Shown here one piece after another: positions 50,947 to 59,168 of a DNA stretch of 64,000 nt. Numbering within the stretch: position 1 is the stretch's first letter; every line of letters begins with the position of its first letter. The notes below the pieces were generated by a model that saw only the letters and a program-made list of their open reading frames with translations, made no database searches and was not told the DNA's origin. The position numbers and the translations under genes were made by a program. The stretch spans positions 3,289,501 through 3,353,500 of the forward strand of contig NZ_CP067341.1 in assembly GCF_016638705.1 (NCBI RefSeq), in the 5' to 3' direction. The DNA comes from Lysinibacillus agricola. Lineage in GTDB: Bacteria; Bacillota; Bacilli; Bacillales_A; Planococcaceae.

Positions 50947-51749
50947 TGGGTATGAATAAATACTATAAAGAAAAAGAATACATAGAAGAGTTATTGAAAA
51001 AGAACAAATTAGACACTGGAATTAGAGGTGATTTAAAAACTTTAGCTAAGTATTACAAACATCTTGGTCAAGATAAAGACGCTATCGAGAAATCACTGTA
51101 TGAGTTTTGTGAGAAGAAATGTAAAGGTTGGTTCAATAAGGTTAGGCATTACAAGATGATTGATAATGCGATTACTTATGCTTTAAAGGATGACAGTGTA
51201 TTAATTCAAATTGAATCAATTGAAGTGACGAAAAAAGAAATGGAATTTATTGAGTCATTAAAATATGAAGAATTAGAAAAGAAGATTATTTTCTCATTGC
51301 TAATAATCAACAAATTAAATAATGCTAGAGCAAAAATGCGAGGCATTGATTCTAAAAATAACTATTTTGGTGGTTCTGGAGAATATAGTTATAAGTCATT
51401 GATGGATACTTTAAATGAAAAACTAACTCGTACATATCGTGAAAAAGGAATACATAGAACAATTAAGCAATTTAATGATGATGGATTGACTCGTACTACT
51501 AATCGACTATCTTTAGAGTTGTTGTTTTTAAATCAAATTGAGGAAGATGAGGAAACTATATTTGAGGTAAATGACTTTGACAATATTGGATTAGCTTATG
51601 AGTACTATTATGGAAGCAAGAAGGTGAAAAAGTGTATTGAGTGTGGAAATTTAATTAGAAACACTAACTACAAAAATCAATATTGTAATTCATGTAAAAT
51701 TATAAAAATTAAGGAGAAACATGTCAGATATAATAATAAAAGAAAATAA
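50946..51749 (+). CDS. Zinc-finger protein coupled to the RNA polymerase, 267 aa
   Basis: The ATG overlaps the polymerase stop (TAATG), so the two proteins are made together. A long helical body ends in a zinc ribbon (C-I-E-C-G ... C-N-S-C) near residues 232-255. A two-helix segment before it (NRLSLELLFLNQIEEDEETI) is acidic. A role as a specificity or processivity partner of the YonO-like enzyme is suggested by coupling only. Family not recognised. Confidence 0.65.
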   Translation: MGMNKYYKEKEYIEELLKKNKLDTGIRGDLKTLAKYYKHLGQDKDAIEKSLYEFCEKKCKGWFNKVRHYKMIDNAITYALKDDSVLIQIESIEVTKKEMEFIESLKYEELEKKIIFSLLIINKLNNARAKMRGIDSKNNYFGGSGEYSYKSLMDTLNEKLTRTYREKGIHRTIKQFNDDGLTRTTNRLSLELLFLNQIEEDEETIFEVNDFDNIGLAYEYYYGSKKVKKCIECGNLIRNTNYKNQYCNSCKIIKIKEKHVRYNNKRK

Positions 51750-51813
51750 CGACCGTTGCTTATACCCAACAAACCCAATGATACTAATGGTTTCAAGCGA
51801 CGATGACAAATAG
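51721..51813 (+). CDS. Mini-protein overlapping the zinc-finger gene, 30 aa
   Basis: ATG 51721 follows AAGGAG by 5 bp within the end of the previous gene and opens a 30-codon acidic frame. The ribosome site is good; function unknown. Confidence 0.4.
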   Translation: MSDIIIKENNDRCLYPTNPMILMVSSDDDK

Positions 51814-51895
51814 TATATATGATAGAGAATGAATCTGTCAAATTAATTAAATACATAAAACAAAAATCAAATGGATAAAAGGAGAAATTAAAATT

Positions 51896-52189
51896 ATGGC
51901 AACTAAAACAGAATTGGTATCAAAAGTACAAGAGGTAAATTTAGCACGTACAGGAGAAAAGCTGTCTAATGATGAAGCCACTCTTCGCACAGAGGATGTA
52001 ATTAATGCAATTGAACAAATGTTAGTAGGAGGTTCTGATGTAACCCTAGGATTTGCTAAAATTGTTCAGGGAGTACAAGCAGCATGTACCAAAAAAAATC
52101 CACAAACCGGTGAACCTATTGAAGTTCCAGAAAAACGAGTTACAAAGTGGAAAGCAATGCCTAAGTTTAAAGAAAAGTTAAACAGTTAA
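51896..52189 (+). CDS. yonN: HU-like DNA-binding protein
   Basis: The 97-residue protein has the HU/IHF layout: helical N-terminal dimer region (KTELVSKVQEVNLARTGEKL), the V-T-L-G-F-A-K strand (usual VxLxGFGxF), then an arm region containing K-K-N-P-Q-T-G-E-P-I-E-V-P and a final K-x-K-L. SPbeta encodes an HU homologue (YonN) in the same place. It probably compacts or bends phage DNA. AAAGGAG and an AATACATAAA motif precede it. Confidence 0.85.
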   Translation: MATKTELVSKVQEVNLARTGEKLSNDEATLRTEDVINAIEQMLVGGSDVTLGFAKIVQGVQAACTKKNPQTGEPIEVPEKRVTKWKAMPKFKEKLNS

Positions 52190-52230
52190 TTTTAAATACA
52201 TAGCAAATTCATACAGGCGTTTTAATACTT

Positions 52231-52277
52231 GGATAGAGTTAGTGGTAGGGTTATCCCCTACTCTTCTCTATCCTTTT
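52231..52277 (+). terminator. Terminator after the HU-like gene
   Basis: GGATAGAG/CTCTATCC (52231-52238/52266-52273) and GTAGGG/CCCTAC (52245-52250/52256-52261) stack into a long hairpin followed by TTTT. Confidence 0.8.
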
Positions 52278-52321
52278 AATTTTAATTAAAAATCAATATG
52301 TGGATAAAAGGAGAAATAAAT

Positions 52322-52519
52322 ATGGCTAAGAAGACCAACCAAGTAGGATTCAAAGGTATTTTAGATGTAAATTTTAATGAAGGATGCTCTACTATTACGG
52401 AAGTAACAAAAGAAGTTGAATACGTATATGATTTCTTTAAAGAACTTGCTAATTTTAATGGTAAAAGCGTGACTATTTCGATTAAAGAAGATAATGAAAT
52501 TGCGCCAATTGAAGATTAA
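52322..52519 (+). CDS. yonK: YonK-like protein, 65 aa
   Basis: The sequence closely parallels SPbeta YonK: a short N-terminal strand (NQVGFKGILDVNF), V-E-Y-V-Y-D-F-F-K-E-L, F-N-G-K-S-V-T-I-S-I-K-E-D-N-E and an acidic tail. YonK has a solved structure but no known function. ATG 52322 follows AAGGAG. Confidence 0.85.
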   Translation: MAKKTNQVGFKGILDVNFNEGCSTITEVTKEVEYVYDFFKELANFNGKSVTISIKEDNEIAPIED

Positions 52520-52530
52520 GGAGTGATTAA

Positions 52531-53763
52531 ATGACTTCTTATGACTTAAAACGTAAAGAAATAGAAAGCTTTAAAGATTATCACATACGCCTATACACTA
52601 ATTTAGATAATTATGATATTTCATCTGATGAAGCTACCATACTTTTAAATAAGGAATATGGTTCTAATTACAGTGAATCCAAGTGGCGTAAGGATTATGG
52701 TCAGTATTTGAATTGGAAGGACTACATCGAGTCTAAATTAATTGGAAATAATGATTTACCTTCATATAAACAAACAAACGAAATCAAAGGCGATGGAACT
52801 CATTCATCTGATAAGCTTATTCGCATTAATGAAAATGATAAATTAGATAATAAGACTATCTTAGAAGCTCATGGATTCGATATTAATGAGTTTGATTTAG
52901 TAAATGCAAAGAATTCCATTTGGAATCAATCTATCGATAAGACTTTATATTCGAGTAAAATCACAGTTAAACCTAAATCAGTTAAATTTGATATTGAAAA
53001 TGTGCTTTCACAACTACAAGATAAAGTTAAAAAAGTAGTAATAAATAAGATTGATTTCAAAGGTGAAAATTTGTTAGAAATACCTCTAGTAGATATGCAC
53101 TTTGGAATTAATGATTTAGAATATTACAGTGAAACATTAAATGAGATTTTGGAGCTAATCGAGTCTAAGAAATGGGACACTATTTATATTCCAATCGGAA
53201 ACGACTTACTGCACCATGACGACTTTAAAGGACATACTAGCAATGGCACAGCAATTGAGAAAGTAGATATAGAGAATGCTTGGACTGATGCATTTACTTT
53301 CTACAGTTACATTTATGAGGCTTCATTGAAGAATTCGAATAATGTAGTATCTGATTACGTATGTGGTAATCATGATAAAGTTATGACTTACGGTTTAGTT
53401 AGGGCATTAGAAGTTAAGTTTCCTCAAGTTAAATTTGATGCTTCTATTGAAAACAAGAAAATGTTCACATGGAAAGACGTTGCTATTCTAAGTCTACATG
53501 GAGATAAAGGATCAAATCGAATTAGTAAAACCATTTACAAGGAATACGGTAAAATTATTGCCGACAAGAAGGTTGTCGAGATTCATAGTGGTCATCTTCA
53601 TTTCTCACAATCTAAAGATGATTTCGGTGTAGTATTTAGAACATTGCCTACTAAAGCTAAAACTGATGAATGGCATAGAGAAGAATCATTCGTTGGTGCA
53701 GGTAAATATTTCAGTTTATTTGAATATAAATCAGATTTATTGAAAACTATACATAATATTTAG
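52531..53763 (+). CDS. yonJ: YonJ-like metallophosphoesterase, 410 aa
   Basis: The N-terminal 170 residues are of unknown fold. The C-terminal part has the calcineurin-like blocks V-D-M-H-F-G, I-G-N-D-L-L-H-H-D-D, V-C-G-N-H-D, S-L-H-G-D and H-S-G-H-L-H. The second block has Asn where D is more common. Position right after YonK agrees with SPbeta yonJ. It may process DNA ends or recombination intermediates before packaging, by analogy. AAGGAG precedes ATG 52531. Confidence 0.8.
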   Translation: MTSYDLKRKEIESFKDYHIRLYTNLDNYDISSDEATILLNKEYGSNYSESKWRKDYGQYLNWKDYIESKLIGNNDLPSYKQTNEIKGDGTHSSDKLIRINENDKLDNKTILEAHGFDINEFDLVNAKNSIWNQSIDKTLYSSKITVKPKSVKFDIENVLSQLQDKVKKVVINKIDFKGENLLEIPLVDMHFGINDLEYYSETLNEILELIESKKWDTIYIPIGNDLLHHDDFKGHTSNGTAIEKVDIENAWTDAFTFYSYIYEASLKNSNNVVSDYVCGNHDKVMTYGLVRALEVKFPQVKFDASIENKKMFTWKDVAILSLHGDKGSNRISKTIYKEYGKIIADKKVVEIHSGHLHFSQSKDDFGVVFRTLPTKAKTDEWHREESFVGAGKYFSLFEYKSDLLKTIHNI

Positions 53764-53772
53764 GTGATACAT

Positions 53773-53865
53773 ATGAAAAACTTAATATTTGATATTAGAT
53801 TCTCAGTTTTTATATACATACAGCAGCTAAAAATTTTGTTAAAACGGTTATTTTATTTAAATTAA
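53773..53865 (+). CDS. Possible 30-aa protein
   Basis: ATG 53773 follows TAGGTG at the end of the phosphoesterase gene. The frame encodes a hydrophobic/basic peptide (MKNLIFDIRFSVFIYIQQLK). It may be a membrane peptide or chance. Confidence 0.3.
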   Translation: MKNLIFDIRFSVFIYIQQLKILLKRLFYLN

Positions 53866-53923
53866 TAAAATACATAACGTTTGTTTTTATTTTCATTGAT
53901 TATTCATAGAACCTCTCCTTTTA

Positions 53924-54057
53924 GCACATCTATGCAGATTACTCCCCTTTCCTTTATAGGTGTGCAATAAAGTAGAGATGCTTATCGAGTAGGAAATATT
54001 GGGAAGTCATGAGCCTGATATGAGTGTACACATTCCTTACACTTTCCTACTCTTTTT
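53924..54057 (+). ncRNA. Two-hairpin element ending in a terminator, possible small RNA
   Basis: GCACATCTAT (53924-53933) pairs with ATAGGTGTGC (53956-53965, one G-U), and GAGTAGGAAA (53987-53996) pairs perfectly with TTTCCTACTC (54043-54052), followed by TTTTTATT. Together they form about 130 nt of structured sequence in a 230-bp gap. It may be a discrete RNA or an elaborate terminator for the YonJ operon. Confidence 0.45.
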
Positions 54058-54095
54058 ATTATTTAGGAATGAAAATACATAAAGGAATGATGTAT

Positions 54096-54744
54096 ATGGG
54101 TAAAAATAAAAAATGGAACGATGAAGAAAATAATAAACTAAAAGAAATTTATTGTGATGCTAGTAAAGAAGAATTGGAATATGTTTTTAAAAGAAATTAC
54201 AGTACAATTCATTTGCGAAAAGCATACAGAGATTGGTGTACAAACCAATAATTTTGCAAATTTAAGGAAATCTAAAATTTCAATATGTGTAGAATGTTAC
54301 AGAGATATGACAAATGGTAAGTATAGTCCTTCATTCAAAGGCGGTATTGGTGAACTCAAAGATTTACTTAGAGGAATAATAGCTGATTGGAAAAAGGAAA
54401 GTATGAGGAAAAGCGATTACAAATGTGTATTATCTGGTGAAAAATTTGATGATATTCACCATTTATATGGATTTAATTTAATAGTCGAAGAAACATTATC
54501 TGAATTAAAATTATCTAGATTACCGCAGGTTAAAGATTATACAGATGATGAATTAGATTTAATAAAAAATACATTCTCCAAGATACATGATTCTTATCCT
54601 TTAGGTGTTTGTTTAGCACATGATGTACATGTACTTTATCATAGAAATTATGGATATGGAAGTAATACTCCAGAACAATTTGAAGAGTTTACATTGAGAT
54701 TTGCCAAGGGGGAATTTGAAGAAGTTTTAAATAATATAAGTTAA
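54096..54744 (+). pseudogene. HNH homing-endonuclease-like gene with +1 frameshift
   Basis: The first frame (ATG 54096 to TAA 54251) encodes a SANT/HTH-like DNA-binding segment (KWNDEENNKLKEIYCDASKE ... STIHLRKAYRDWC). The +1 frame, open from 54154, carries on with C-V-E-C, K-C-V-L-S-G-E-K-F-D-D-I-H-H-L and a late H-V-L-Y-H-R-N, an HNH-like nuclease. Joined near CCAATAATTT they make one free-standing endonuclease of about 215 residues. A one-base change or programmed +1 shifting could explain it. Such genes insert beside essential late genes. Confidence 0.55.
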
Positions 54745-54771
54745 TACATACATAATTTAATTTCAATACAA

Positions 54772-54800
54772 GAGATGTCGTATAAGCGATGTCTCTTTTT
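54772..54800 (+). terminator. Terminator after the HNH gene
   Basis: GAGATGTCG (54772-54780) pairs with CGATGTCTC (54787-54795, with G-U pairs), then TTTTT. Confidence 0.7.
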
Positions 54801-54826
54801 ATTTTGACAGCAAGGAGGTTGTTACT

Positions 54827-55657
54827 TTGAATAAGATAACATGTAATTGTTGCGGTAAAGAAAAGAAACCGGAAGATTTCTACTCGTCACCTTCTCAATT
54901 CATGAAGCATACTGGTAAAGTTGGAGTTTGTAAAATTTGTATATGGAATTATGTAGAGCCAACTGAAAAAGACAATTACAATATTGAAATAGTTAAAGAT
55001 GCACTTAGAATGATAGATAAGCCTTTCATTCAAGACTTGTGGGAATCTGCTATAAGTGAAGCAGAATCTAGAAATACTAAATCTAACTACTTTAAATTGT
55101 ATATGAAGAATATTGCCATGCCTCAAAACATCTCACTATCTTGGAAAGACAGTGATTTTGCATTTGTTATCAGCGATAATACAATTAATGTAGAGTCTAG
55201 TGAAGTAGATATTAAAAATGACTTCAACGATAAAGATAATAAATCGTACAACAAGAAGTGGATGGGGGAATACTCCCCTTCTGAGATAGAGTATCTAGAA
55301 GGTTACTTAAATGGATTACATAAGGATTTTAAAATTGTTACAGAGAATCATAAGGACTATGCAAAGAAAATAGCAAAAGCAAGTCTACATATGGACAATT
55401 GCTTCAGAGATGTATTAGAAGGTGTTAGTGGAGCAGATAAGCGTTATAAAGATGCTAAAGATGTATTTGATACACTTTCCAAATCAGCTCAATTCTCTGA
55501 AAGTCAACGTGGACAAAATGAAGTTGGATTAGGATGCTTTGGTAGAGTATTTGAATTAGTTGAAACTAAAACATTTATTCCAGAGCATATCCCTACCGAA
55601 CAAGATGACATCGACAAAATGCTAAATGACTTTGGTCACATCTTGAAATCGTTGTGA
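54827..55657 (+). CDS. Late protein with zinc ribbon, possible YonG/terminase-small-subunit-like, 276 aa
   Basis: An N-terminal zinc ribbon (C-N-C-C-G-K ... C-K-I-C) precedes a mostly helical body. It ends 10 bp before the large terminase gene, the usual place of the small subunit, and its length fits my recollection of SPbeta YonG. TTG 54827 follows AAGGAGG. Function inferred only from position. Confidence 0.55.
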   Translation: MNKITCNCCGKEKKPEDFYSSPSQFMKHTGKVGVCKICIWNYVEPTEKDNYNIEIVKDALRMIDKPFIQDLWESAISEAESRNTKSNYFKLYMKNIAMPQNISLSWKDSDFAFVISDNTINVESSEVDIKNDFNDKDNKSYNKKWMGEYSPSEIEYLEGYLNGLHKDFKIVTENHKDYAKKIAKASLHMDNCFRDVLEGVSGADKRYKDAKDVFDTLSKSAQFSESQRGQNEVGLGCFGRVFELVETKTFIPEHIPTEQDDIDKMLNDFGHILKSL

Positions 55658-55667
55658 GGTGATTTAA

Positions 55668-57419
55668 ATGTCATCTTACAAACACTATAGTCATAAAAAC
55701 AGAAAAATAAAAGACAACAACTACAACGACTTCGATAATTCAGCTAGTTATGATCCTGCAAAATTAGAAGAAATAGATATTGAGGAATGGGTCAAATTTA
55801 TATCTTACTATCGTTATTACATTGATGAATTCGCTATAAATATTTTAGGGTTAAAGTTATACCCTTTTCAACGTGTAATTTTAAGGGCAATGGCAAGGCA
55901 TGAAGAGTCAATGTTTATCGCTAGTCGAGGACTAGGTAAAAGTTACCTTTCTGCCGTATTTTTTATTTGCGTGGCGATACTTTACCCGTCAATAAAACTG
56001 GGCATTGCCTCAGGTAAAGGACAGCAATCACGTAACGTAATTGTACAAAAAGTTAAAGGTGAGTTATATAAAAATGAAAACGTAAAGCGTGAAATCGAGA
56101 ATATTAAAACTGGTTCAGATGACTGTTCTGTAATTTTTAAAAATGGTTCTGAAATACGAGCAATTGTATTAGGTCATGACGGTGAAAACGCTCGTTCATG
56201 GAGGTTTTCGCAGATACTAATTGATGAAGCGAGGATTGTGTCAGACGATATCGTATCAGAAATTTTAGCCCCGATGACCAAGACTAGGCGTAATACAGTG
56301 ATAAATCTGTCTATGATTTACGGAGATAAAATGCCAATAGAGAAAGGTAAACTTATATACATATCTTCTGCCTACTTGAAAACTTGTGATTTATATCAAA
56401 GGTTTATGACTCATTATAACAGTATGAAGGAAGGTAATAAGGAATACTTTGTATGCACCCTCCCCTATCAGGTAGGGGTTAATGCAGGAATATATTATGA
56501 AGACGACATAGTTAAAGAGAAATCCAAACCTAGTATGACTTCTGATAAATTCGCATATGAATATGAAGCTGTTTTTGTTGGAAATAGTAATGACAGTTAT
56601 TTCCCTTATGACTTGACAGAAAGTGTAAGGTCACTTGACAAGGTGGAATACAGACAACCTAAAAAAGCAGTTAATTCATATGTAATTTCGCATGACGTAG
56701 CAATTTCGGACAAAGCTGGTAGCGATAACGCTTGTACAACGGTTATAAAATTAAAAGAAAAACCAAATGGATCTATAATCAAAGAGTTAGTGTATATAAA
56801 AACACATAACGGAATGTCTCTGCCTGAACAAGCTAAATATTTAAGAGAGTTGTTATTAAGATTTGAAAATACTCAAAAGTTAGTAATTGATGTTCGAGGA
56901 AACGGTGAAGCTCTTCCATCTTTATTAGCTGAATCTTGGGAACATATGAATGCCAATGGAGATATGGTTGAATACCCTCCTCTTATTCCTGATGATGGCA
57001 ATCCTAAATATACAAATATTAAAAATGCAAATCCTTTAATCAGAGAGATAGCCGCAACGAATCAACTTAATAATACGATGTACACATATATGAAGACTTG
57101 TTTTGAAGATAAGAGTTTAAGATTAGCTGTCAATTCTGCTGAAATTGATAATGATTATAAACAAGGTAAGGTTACTAATGAAGAATTTCTAGTTCACGTT
57201 AATACTGATTTATTAATACAAGAATTAAGTAATATAAAACAAGAAATTAGTGGTCTCAGTAACATACTATACAATCGTATTGCTAAGGCAACTAAAAGAG
57301 ACAGGGTTACGAGTCTAGGGTATGCCATGTATTACATCAAAGAATTAGAAATGGATAATAAGAACAATGTAAATTCTTCTATCGATGATTATCTATTTTT
57401 CATGCAATCAGGATTTTAA
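55668..57419 (+). CDS. terL: Terminase large subunit
   Basis: The ATPase domain has Walker A S-R-G-L-G-K-S near residue 90 and Walker B ILIDEAR near residue 188. The C-terminal nuclease shows acidic positions in SHDVAISDKAGSDNA and LVIDVRGNGEALPS. At 583 residues it suits a large terminase that packages DNA into the prohead through the portal. It corresponds to SPbeta YonF by order. GAGGTGATTTAA precedes ATG 55668. Confidence 0.9.
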   Translation: MSSYKHYSHKNRKIKDNNYNDFDNSASYDPAKLEEIDIEEWVKFISYYRYYIDEFAINILGLKLYPFQRVILRAMARHEESMFIASRGLGKSYLSAVFFICVAILYPSIKLGIASGKGQQSRNVIVQKVKGELYKNENVKREIENIKTGSDDCSVIFKNGSEIRAIVLGHDGENARSWRFSQILIDEARIVSDDIVSEILAPMTKTRRNTVINLSMIYGDKMPIEKGKLIYISSAYLKTCDLYQRFMTHYNSMKEGNKEYFVCTLPYQVGVNAGIYYEDDIVKEKSKPSMTSDKFAYEYEAVFVGNSNDSYFPYDLTESVRSLDKVEYRQPKKAVNSYVISHDVAISDKAGSDNACTTVIKLKEKPNGSIIKELVYIKTHNGMSLPEQAKYLRELLLRFENTQKLVIDVRGNGEALPSLLAESWEHMNANGDMVEYPPLIPDDGNPKYTNIKNANPLIREIAATNQLNNTMYTYMKTCFEDKSLRLAVNSAEIDNDYKQGKVTNEEFLVHVNTDLLIQELSNIKQEISGLSNILYNRIAKATKRDRVTSLGYAMYYIKELEMDNKNNVNSSIDDYLFFMQSGF

Positions 57420-57451
57420 TTAAATAAATACATAAAGAAAGGAGGGGTTAA

Positions 57452-58960
57452 ATGTCTGAAGATAATACTTCATCAAATTACAACGAATGGATCGAAGTTG
57501 CAGGATTAACTGATTTCATTACTCAATATGGCTCTGGTAGTTCCTTACGAGATATTAGTTTAACTGATTTATATAGGTATCTACAGAATCCATATTCTAA
57601 TATTAAAGAAATTCAAAAAGCATCAAAATATCTAACTAATAAGCATGGAATTATTAAAGAAGTATTGCGTTCATTGAAGTCGCTCCCTACTTTAGATTAT
57701 ATTATTTCATGGTCAGAAGTAGATGATGAAAAGAAACTTAAAAATTATGAACGTAAAGTTAATGACTTTTTACGTGAAATTGATGTTAAGCAATTTGTTC
57801 GAGATGGATTATTTGAAGTTGGTGAAATGGGTACAATCGTCACTTGTTTGCGTAGTAAGCGATATGTTCAATTTTTGGATATTGACGATTTACGAATTAA
57901 TAAACAGCGTAACGGTAAATGGGTAGTAGAATTTGATTTAAATACTATTAAAAAATGTAAGAATGTAAATGACAAATTAGCTATTATCGAGTCGCTGCCT
58001 GAAGAAGTATCTTTAGCAAAATATAGCCTGTACATGAATAAAGGTGAAGATTATCGATACGTAGAATTAAAGGATGCCGATGTAATTAATATCGATGGTA
58101 ACAGGAATATGCCCTATGGATTACCGTTAACTATAGGCTCGTGGTCTGCTCTGTTGCAAAAGGAGATTATTGATCAAGTTGAACGTTCAGTAGCAGACAG
58201 ACTATTGAAAACAATAGTTATTCTTTCAGCAGGACATTTAGATAAAGACGGTACAAAGCCAGTGCCTAAAGAAGTTGTTACAGCTTATTTTAATGAAGTG
58301 AGTAAGTTATTTAAGAAAAAGAATGGTATAAATCCAAATTCAAGTACTGATAATTCAGGAACAGGAACTATTGCCCTCCCCCACTTCTTTAAATTAGATA
58401 CATTAGATGTTGATACTGAATTATTTAAGAAAGAGTTATATGAAAAAATTGAAAATGATATTTATTCAAACTTAGGCATCAGCCCTGCTGTACTTTGGGG
58501 TGGTGGAGGTAATAACTTTAGTTCTGCCACGTTAAACAGTCAGAAATTCTTCAGATACATCCACACACTATTAGAAAAATTTGAAGTAATAATTAATAAC
58601 TACCTTAAGAATATTTTACCTAAATCAGTTTCTTGTAATTTTGTTTTTGCTAAATCTACAATATTAAATCACGAAAAATATATCGATAAATATAAAGATT
58701 TATATATGCAAACAGGAACTTCTAAATTCTGGTTAGAATCACTCACTGGTCTTCCTTATGAAAATGTCATTGGACAAGCTGAATATGAGCGCAAAATATT
58801 GAAAACGGAAAGCGTCCTCTACCCTGCTTCAAATGCGTATACTCAAAGTGGTAAAGTTGATAATGGTGGAGCTCCTGAAGTAGATAATCCTACCAACGAA
58901 AATACAATTAAAAGCAAGTCTAGTGGCAGTAATAACAATCCTAAGCCATCAACAAGCTAA
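57452..58960 (+). CDS. Portal protein
   Basis: The 502-residue protein follows the terminase directly and shows portal-like features: VGEMGTIVTCLRSKRYVQF in the wing region, a long helix around LLQKEIIDQVERSVADRLLK, an F-S-S-A-T-L-N-S-Q-K segment and a proline/serine-rich tail. It matches the position and size of SPbeta YonE (about 500). It would form the dodecameric ring at the packaging vertex. AAAGGAGGGG precedes ATG 57452. Confidence 0.8.
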   Translation: MSEDNTSSNYNEWIEVAGLTDFITQYGSGSSLRDISLTDLYRYLQNPYSNIKEIQKASKYLTNKHGIIKEVLRSLKSLPTLDYIISWSEVDDEKKLKNYERKVNDFLREIDVKQFVRDGLFEVGEMGTIVTCLRSKRYVQFLDIDDLRINKQRNGKWVVEFDLNTIKKCKNVNDKLAIIESLPEEVSLAKYSLYMNKGEDYRYVELKDADVINIDGNRNMPYGLPLTIGSWSALLQKEIIDQVERSVADRLLKTIVILSAGHLDKDGTKPVPKEVVTAYFNEVSKLFKKKNGINPNSSTDNSGTGTIALPHFFKLDTLDVDTELFKKELYEKIENDIYSNLGISPAVLWGGGGNNFSSATLNSQKFFRYIHTLLEKFEVIINNYLKNILPKSVSCNFVFAKSTILNHEKYIDKYKDLYMQTGTSKFWLESLTGLPYENVIGQAEYERKILKTESVLYPASNAYTQSGKVDNGGAPEVDNPTNENTIKSKSSGSNNNPKPSTS

Positions 58961-58974
58961 ATGAGGTGAATTAT

Positions 58975-59124
58975 ATGAAAGGTTACTCCCCTACTTTCGA
59001 AGTTAATCCTAATACAGAAGTAGCGTCTAAAAAACAACATACTTTTATTGAATTGGGTATTAAGAAGCCAGTACATGAAAACGATTGTAAATGTGATATC
59101 TGCATTAATAAAGAAAATACATAA
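58975..59124 (+). CDS. Small late protein with C-x-C-x2-C, 49 aa
   Basis: The C-terminal C-K-C-D-I-C could bind zinc. GAGGTGAATTAT precedes ATG 58975; the stop lies inside an AATACATAAA motif. Such small genes between portal and protease are common in phages; role unknown. Confidence 0.55.
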   Translation: MKGYSPTFEVNPNTEVASKKQHTFIELGIKKPVHENDCKCDICINKENT

Positions 59125-59168
59125 AAACATTTTAATGATGCCTAATTCAATTAGAAGGAGGTGAATTG

